Shown here piece after piece: positions 5,266 to 7,222 of a stretch of DNA of 7,222 nt. The DNA is taken from the NCBI GenBank assembly GCA_003510525.1, contig DOMD01000066.1:5229-12450 (forward strand), given 5' to 3'. Within the stretch, counting starts at the first letter, position 1. Every line of letters begins with the position of its first letter. Position numbers and translations under genes: made by a program. This stretch comes from Candidatus Omnitrophota bacterium (lineage in GTDB: Bacteria > Omnitrophota > Gorgyraeia > Gygaellales > UBA12090). Below the pieces are notes generated by a model. That model did no database searches, was not told the DNA's origin, and worked only from the letters and a program-made list of their open reading frames with translations.

Positions 5266-5784
5266 ATGAGTGAATTTATATTTATTCTGGGTGGGGCCAG
5301 GTCAGGCAAGAGCGCTTATGCCTTGAATCTGGCTAAGGAAAAAAGCCGAAAAGTTCTTTATATCGCGACCGCCGAGGCCGGAGATTCCGAGATGAAAAGC
5401 CGGATCTCCAAGCACAAGGCCTCCAGGCCGCGCTATTGGAAGACCATAGAGGAGCCTTTGGATCTGATCGCCGCCTTAAAGAAGCATAAGCATAAATACG
5501 AGGTTATCATTATAGATTGCCTGACTTTATATTTATCTAACCTGATGCATAAGGGGTTAACGCAAGGGGCGGTTATAAAAAGAATTAAGGATGCCGCCGC
5601 TTATATTAAGGCGATGCGGGAATCAGTGGTAGTGATTTCCAATGAGGTGGGCTTAGGCATAGTCCCGGAGAATAAATTGGCGAGAGAGTTCCGGGATATC
5701 GCAGGTTTAGCTAATCAGATAATGGCCAAGGCCGCGGATGAGGCGGTCTTTATCCAGGCCGGGATTCCTCTTAAATTGAAATAG
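5266..5784 (+). CDS. cobU: adenosylcobinamide kinase / adenosylcobinamide-phosphate guanylyltransferase
   Basis: The 172-residue protein phosphorylates adenosylcobinamide and then attaches GMP to give adenosylcobinamide-GDP, the substrate of cobalamin synthase. The family signature is complete: a P-loop GGARSGKS (9-16), the segment YIATAEAGDSEMKSRISKHKASRP with H50 aligned to the guanylylated histidine of Salmonella CobU, W58 with TIEEP, the Walker-B-like IIIDCLTLYLSNLM (81-94), SNEVGLGIVPEN (125-136) and a final FRDIAGLANQIMAKAADEAVFIQAGIPL. Its length fits the short CobU/CobP form. It starts 20 bases after cobC, inside repeat sequence, and has no strong ribosome binding site (only GGTG). 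With cobC upstream and cobT downstream it forms a nucleotide-loop assembly cluster. Confidence 0.95.
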   Translation: MSEFIFILGGARSGKSAYALNLAKEKSRKVLYIATAEAGDSEMKSRISKHKASRPRYWKTIEEPLDLIAALKKHKHKYEVIIIDCLTLYLSNLMHKGLTQGAVIKRIKDAAAYIKAMRESVVVISNEVGLGIVPENKLAREFRDIAGLANQIMAKAADEAVFIQAGIPLKLK

Positions 5785-5810
5785 ATGTAACAACATGGTG
5801 AGGATTAAAA

Positions 5811-5915
5811 AGAAGCTTTCCCGAATTTGTAGCAAGCTTTCTCTACAATCTATTATTTATCATCAAGTTAAGACAAAATTTCGCGCGCTGGGCTAAATTT
5901 TACAGGAAAGCTTCT
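5811..5915. repeat. inverted repeat with 11-bp perfect ends
   Basis: AGAAGCTTTCC (5811-5821) is the exact reverse complement of GGAAAGCTTCT (5905-5915). The 83-base interior has no gene. GGAAAG at 5905-5910 can also pair with CTTTCC at 6001-6006, linking this element to the neighbouring repeat. Confidence 0.55.
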
Positions 5916-5995
5916 GATTACGGCGATTAAATACAGATTTCAGAGATTTATTGCCGACATAAAATCGCTGTAATCTTTTAAAAATCTCTGTAATC
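5916..5995. repeat. imperfect palindrome of GATTAC / CAGAGATT units
   Basis: The left half (GATTACGGCGATT, then GATTTCAGAGATTT) is mirrored by the right half, whose reverse complement reads GATTACAGAGATTT, then GATTACAGCGATTT. Roughly 70 per cent of positions match. It looks like an aged member of a dispersed family. Confidence 0.55.
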
Positions 5996-6043
5996 AAGTT
6001 CTTTCCATTTGCGATAAATATGGGAAAGAACTATTAAAAAGGC

Positions 6044-6072
6044 TTGACAGGATAGAGGCGCTGTAGTATAAA
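6044..6072 (+). promoter_or_regulatory. sigma-70 type promoter of the cobT leader
   Basis: TTGACA (6044-6049) is a perfect -35 box. A 17-base spacer leads to TATAAA (6067-6072), a 5 of 6 match to the -10 box. Transcription would start near 6079, about a dozen bases before the riboswitch. This is by far the best promoter in the window. Confidence 0.8.
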
Positions 6073-6090
6073 GAAGATAACAATTTGAAT

Positions 6091-6235
6091 TATATAGGAA
6101 AGGGAAGGCTGTGTGAATCAGCCGCGGTCCCGCCGCTGTAAGGGATGACGAAACCTGCGAAAGACCACTGGCCTAAAGAGGCCGGGAAGGCGCAGGCGGT
6201 AGAGTGAATCCTAAGTCAGAAGACCTGCCTGTATA
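6091..6235 (+). promoter_or_regulatory. cobalamin riboswitch
   Basis: The closing stem pairs TATATAGG (6091-6098) with CCTGTATA (6228-6235). Inside, GGGAA (6102-6106) leads into the hairpin GGCTG/CAGCC (6107-6111, 6119-6123) with the conserved GTGAAT loop, then the CCCGCCGCTGTAA core (6129-6141). CCTGCG (6154-6159) pairs with CGCAGG (6191-6196) around the GGCCT-AAAG-AGGCC hairpin (6170-6183). The B12 box AAGTCAGAAGACCTGCC lies at 6213-6229. These match the known adenosylcobalamin aptamer consensus. Placed between a strong promoter and a terminator ahead of cobT, it should shut off cobT when cobalamin is plentiful. Confidence 0.94.
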
Positions 6236-6282
6236 AAAGTAAGAACCTCGCGGATAAGGGCCATAGAATAAATAAAGGGTGC

Positions 6283-6312
6283 AACCCGCCACAAAACATT
6301 GGCGGGTTTTTT
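6283..6312 (+). terminator. intrinsic terminator, expression platform of the riboswitch
   Basis: AACCCGCCA (6283-6291) and TGGCGGGTT (6300-6308) form a 9-bp stem with an eight-base loop, followed by T to 6312. It stands 20 bases before the cobT start. GGGT (6277-6280) could instead pair with ACCC (6284-6287), and GGCGG of the aptamer (6195-6199) with CCGCC (6286-6290); either would block the terminator, as expected of an antiterminator. Confidence 0.88.
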
Positions 6313-6315
6313 ATT

Positions 6316-6323
6316 GGGAGGAG
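6316..6323 (+). promoter_or_regulatory. ribosome binding site of cobT
   Basis: GGGAGGAG is a strong site nine bases before ATG 6333. It begins only four bases after the terminator T-run. Confidence 0.75.
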
Positions 6324-6332
6324 AGAAGAGAA

Positions 6333-7222
6333 ATGGAACTTTTGAATAAGACAATAGCCGGAATTGAAAAGATTGACTATTCGCTTAGCGATAAGACCCA
6401 GAAGCGGCTGGATAACCTGACTAAGCCGCGGGGGAGTTTGGGCCGGCTGGAAGAATTGGCCAAGCAGGTGGTGGAGATAACCCGTAAGGATAAGCCAGAG
6501 CTTAAAAATAAGGTTATCTTTACCTTTGCCGCGGATCACGGGGTTACTGAAGAGGGTATAAGCGCTTATCCTAAGGAGGTAACCGCCCAGATGGTTTATA
6601 ATTTTATCCGGGGAGGGGCGGGAATCAATGTCCTGGCCGCTCATATTGGCGCAAAGGTGGTGGTGGCGGATTTGGGGGTAGCAGAACAAATTCAAAAATC
6701 AAAAATCAAAAATCAAAATTTCATAGATAAAAAAATAGGTTTAGGAACCAAAAATTTTGCCAAGGGGCCGGCAATGACTAAGGATGAGGCAGTCAGGTCA
6801 ATAGAAAGCGGGATGGAAATATTCCTGGATGAATGGAATAAAGGCATAGATATCGTTGGGATAGGGGAAATGGGTATTGGTAATACCGCCTCTGCCAGCG
6901 CCATCTCGGCGGTGATAACCGGTAAGCCGGTTAAGGAGCTTACCGGAAGAGGCACCGGCATAGATGATAAGACCCATTCTCGCAAAATAGAAATTATTGG
7001 AAAAGCGATAGCCTTGAATAAACCCCAGGCCAAAGACGCCATAGATGTCTTGAGCAAGGTTGGGGGGTTTGAAATCGGGGGCCTGGCGGGGATAGTCTTG
7101 GCCGCGGCTTCTAAGCGGGTGCCGGTGGTGATGGACGGCTTTATTTCCTCGGCGGCGGCGCTCATAGCTTATGCCATAGAGCCGAAGGTTAAAGATTATT
7201 TGATTGCCTCGCATTGCTCGGT
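6333..7222 (+). CDS. cobT: nicotinate-nucleotide--dimethylbenzimidazole phosphoribosyltransferase (3' end cut by the window)
   Basis: The frame is open from ATG 6333 to the window edge, giving 296 full codons of a protein usually about 350 long. CobT transfers the ribose phosphate of nicotinate mononucleotide to the lower-ligand base, making alpha-ribazole 5'-phosphate. Conserved blocks are KPRGSLGRLE (31-40), FAADHGVTEEGISAYP (65-80), QMVYNFIRGGAGINVLA (86-102), GPAMT (145-149), GIGEMGIGNTASA (176-188), TGRGTGID (204-211), GGFEIGGLAG (244-253) and VVMDGFISSAAAL (265-277). The catalytic glutamate region near the C-terminus lies beyond the edge. Between DLGV (113-116) and IDKK (131-134) the protein has QIQKSKIKNQN where relatives usually have a shorter PG-type loop; this part is encoded by a tandem heptamer. 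The gene is the direct target of the upstream riboswitch. Confidence 0.93.
   Translation, partial: MELLNKTIAGIEKIDYSLSDKTQKRLDNLTKPRGSLGRLEELAKQVVEITRKDKPELKNKVIFTFAADHGVTEEGISAYPKEVTAQMVYNFIRGGAGINVLAAHIGAKVVVADLGVAEQIQKSKIKNQNFIDKKIGLGTKNFAKGPAMTKDEAVRSIESGMEIFLDEWNKGIDIVGIGEMGIGNTASASAISAVITGKPVKELTGRGTGIDDKTHSRKIEIIGKAIALNKPQAKDAIDVLSKVGGFEIGGLAGIVLAAASKRVPVVMDGFISSAAALIAYAIEPKVKDYLIASHCS
6694..6714 (+). repeat. three tandem AAAAATC heptamers inside cobT
   Basis: AAAAATC is repeated exactly three times (6694-6700, 6701-6707, 6708-6714), with partial units on both sides (AAATTC before, AAAATTTC after). The tract encodes the Lys/Gln/Asn-rich loop at residues 121-129 of CobT. Three units are 21 bases and keep the frame; two or four would not. 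Confidence 0.8.

Larger units (their letters stand above)
5785..6040. repeat. gene-free spacer filled with inverted repeats
   Basis: No convincing gene is found in these 256 bases between cobU and the cobT promoter. They hold an 11-bp inverted repeat (5811-5821 with 5905-5915), a small hairpin TTGTAG/CTACAA (5827-5832 with 5843-5848), and a second, 80-base inverted repeat beginning directly where the first ends. No terminator for the tal-cobC-cobU transcript was recognised. Confidence 0.55.

Noticed and set aside
5795..5896. Possible 33-residue basic small protein starting MVRIKKKLSR
   Set aside because: No ribosome binding site; it runs through the arm of an inverted repeat and has no recognisable features.
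6216..6695. Long minus-strand open frame opposite the riboswitch and cobT
   Set aside because: It is the mirror of the B12 box, terminator and conserved CobT codons, and its translation resembles no family.
6713..7214. Two minus-strand open frames opposite cobT
   Set aside because: Low-complexity Ser/Pro/Ile-rich or mixed translations that mirror well-conserved CobT sequence on the plus strand.

Overview
The window reads as a piece of chromosome from an uncultured, anaerobe-like bacterium. Gene content (greA, a prenyl synthase, a long-form transaldolase, lower-ligand cobalamin genes) is bacterial, base composition is moderate, genes are tightly packed, and almost every gap holds a palindromic or short tandem repeat. 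That style is familiar from Omnitrophota and neighbouring candidate phyla; this placement is an inference from gene style and repeats, not from a marker gene.

Layout. 1-240: probable tail of an upstream gene, a strong hairpin, and a repeat cluster with two copies of a GC-rich palindrome. 241-1605: a pyridoxamine-phosphate-oxidase-like flavoprotein followed with no gap by a short TrxB/AhpF-type FAD reductase. 1606-1727: a nested inverted repeat, then a good ribosome binding site. 1728-2204: greA. 2205-2384: a MITE-like nested inverted repeat between convergent genes. 2385-3425 (minus): an isoprenyl diphosphate synthase with a variant second Asp-rich motif. 3426-3495: divergent control region. 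3496-5784: transaldolase, a histidine phosphatase and CobU in one close-packed set. 5785-6040: gene-free, two overlapping inverted repeats. 6044-6332: near-consensus promoter, cobalamin riboswitch, intrinsic terminator and ribosome binding site. 6333 to the end: cobT, cut by the window edge.

How the genes work together. CobU activates adenosylcobinamide (kinase, then GDP transfer), CobT makes alpha-ribazole phosphate from the lower-ligand base, and the histidine phosphatase is well placed to act as CobC, removing the phosphate. These are three of the four steps of nucleotide loop assembly; cobS is not in view and may lie downstream. Only cobT lies directly behind the riboswitch; cobC and cobU appear to be read with transaldolase. 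The flavoprotein/reductase pair at the left looks like a separate redox unit.

Most notable: (1) a three-copy heptamer tract inside cobT, where gain or loss of one unit would shift the frame; (2) the AhpF-like pyridine-nucleotide region in a reductase lacking the AhpF N-terminal domain; (3) a palindrome family whose copies show a compensatory base change and one of which appears to have landed inside another repeat; (4) short 7-8 bp tandem repeats at both gene junctions of the tal-cobC-cobU set; (5) the complete promoter, riboswitch and terminator cassette ahead of cobT.
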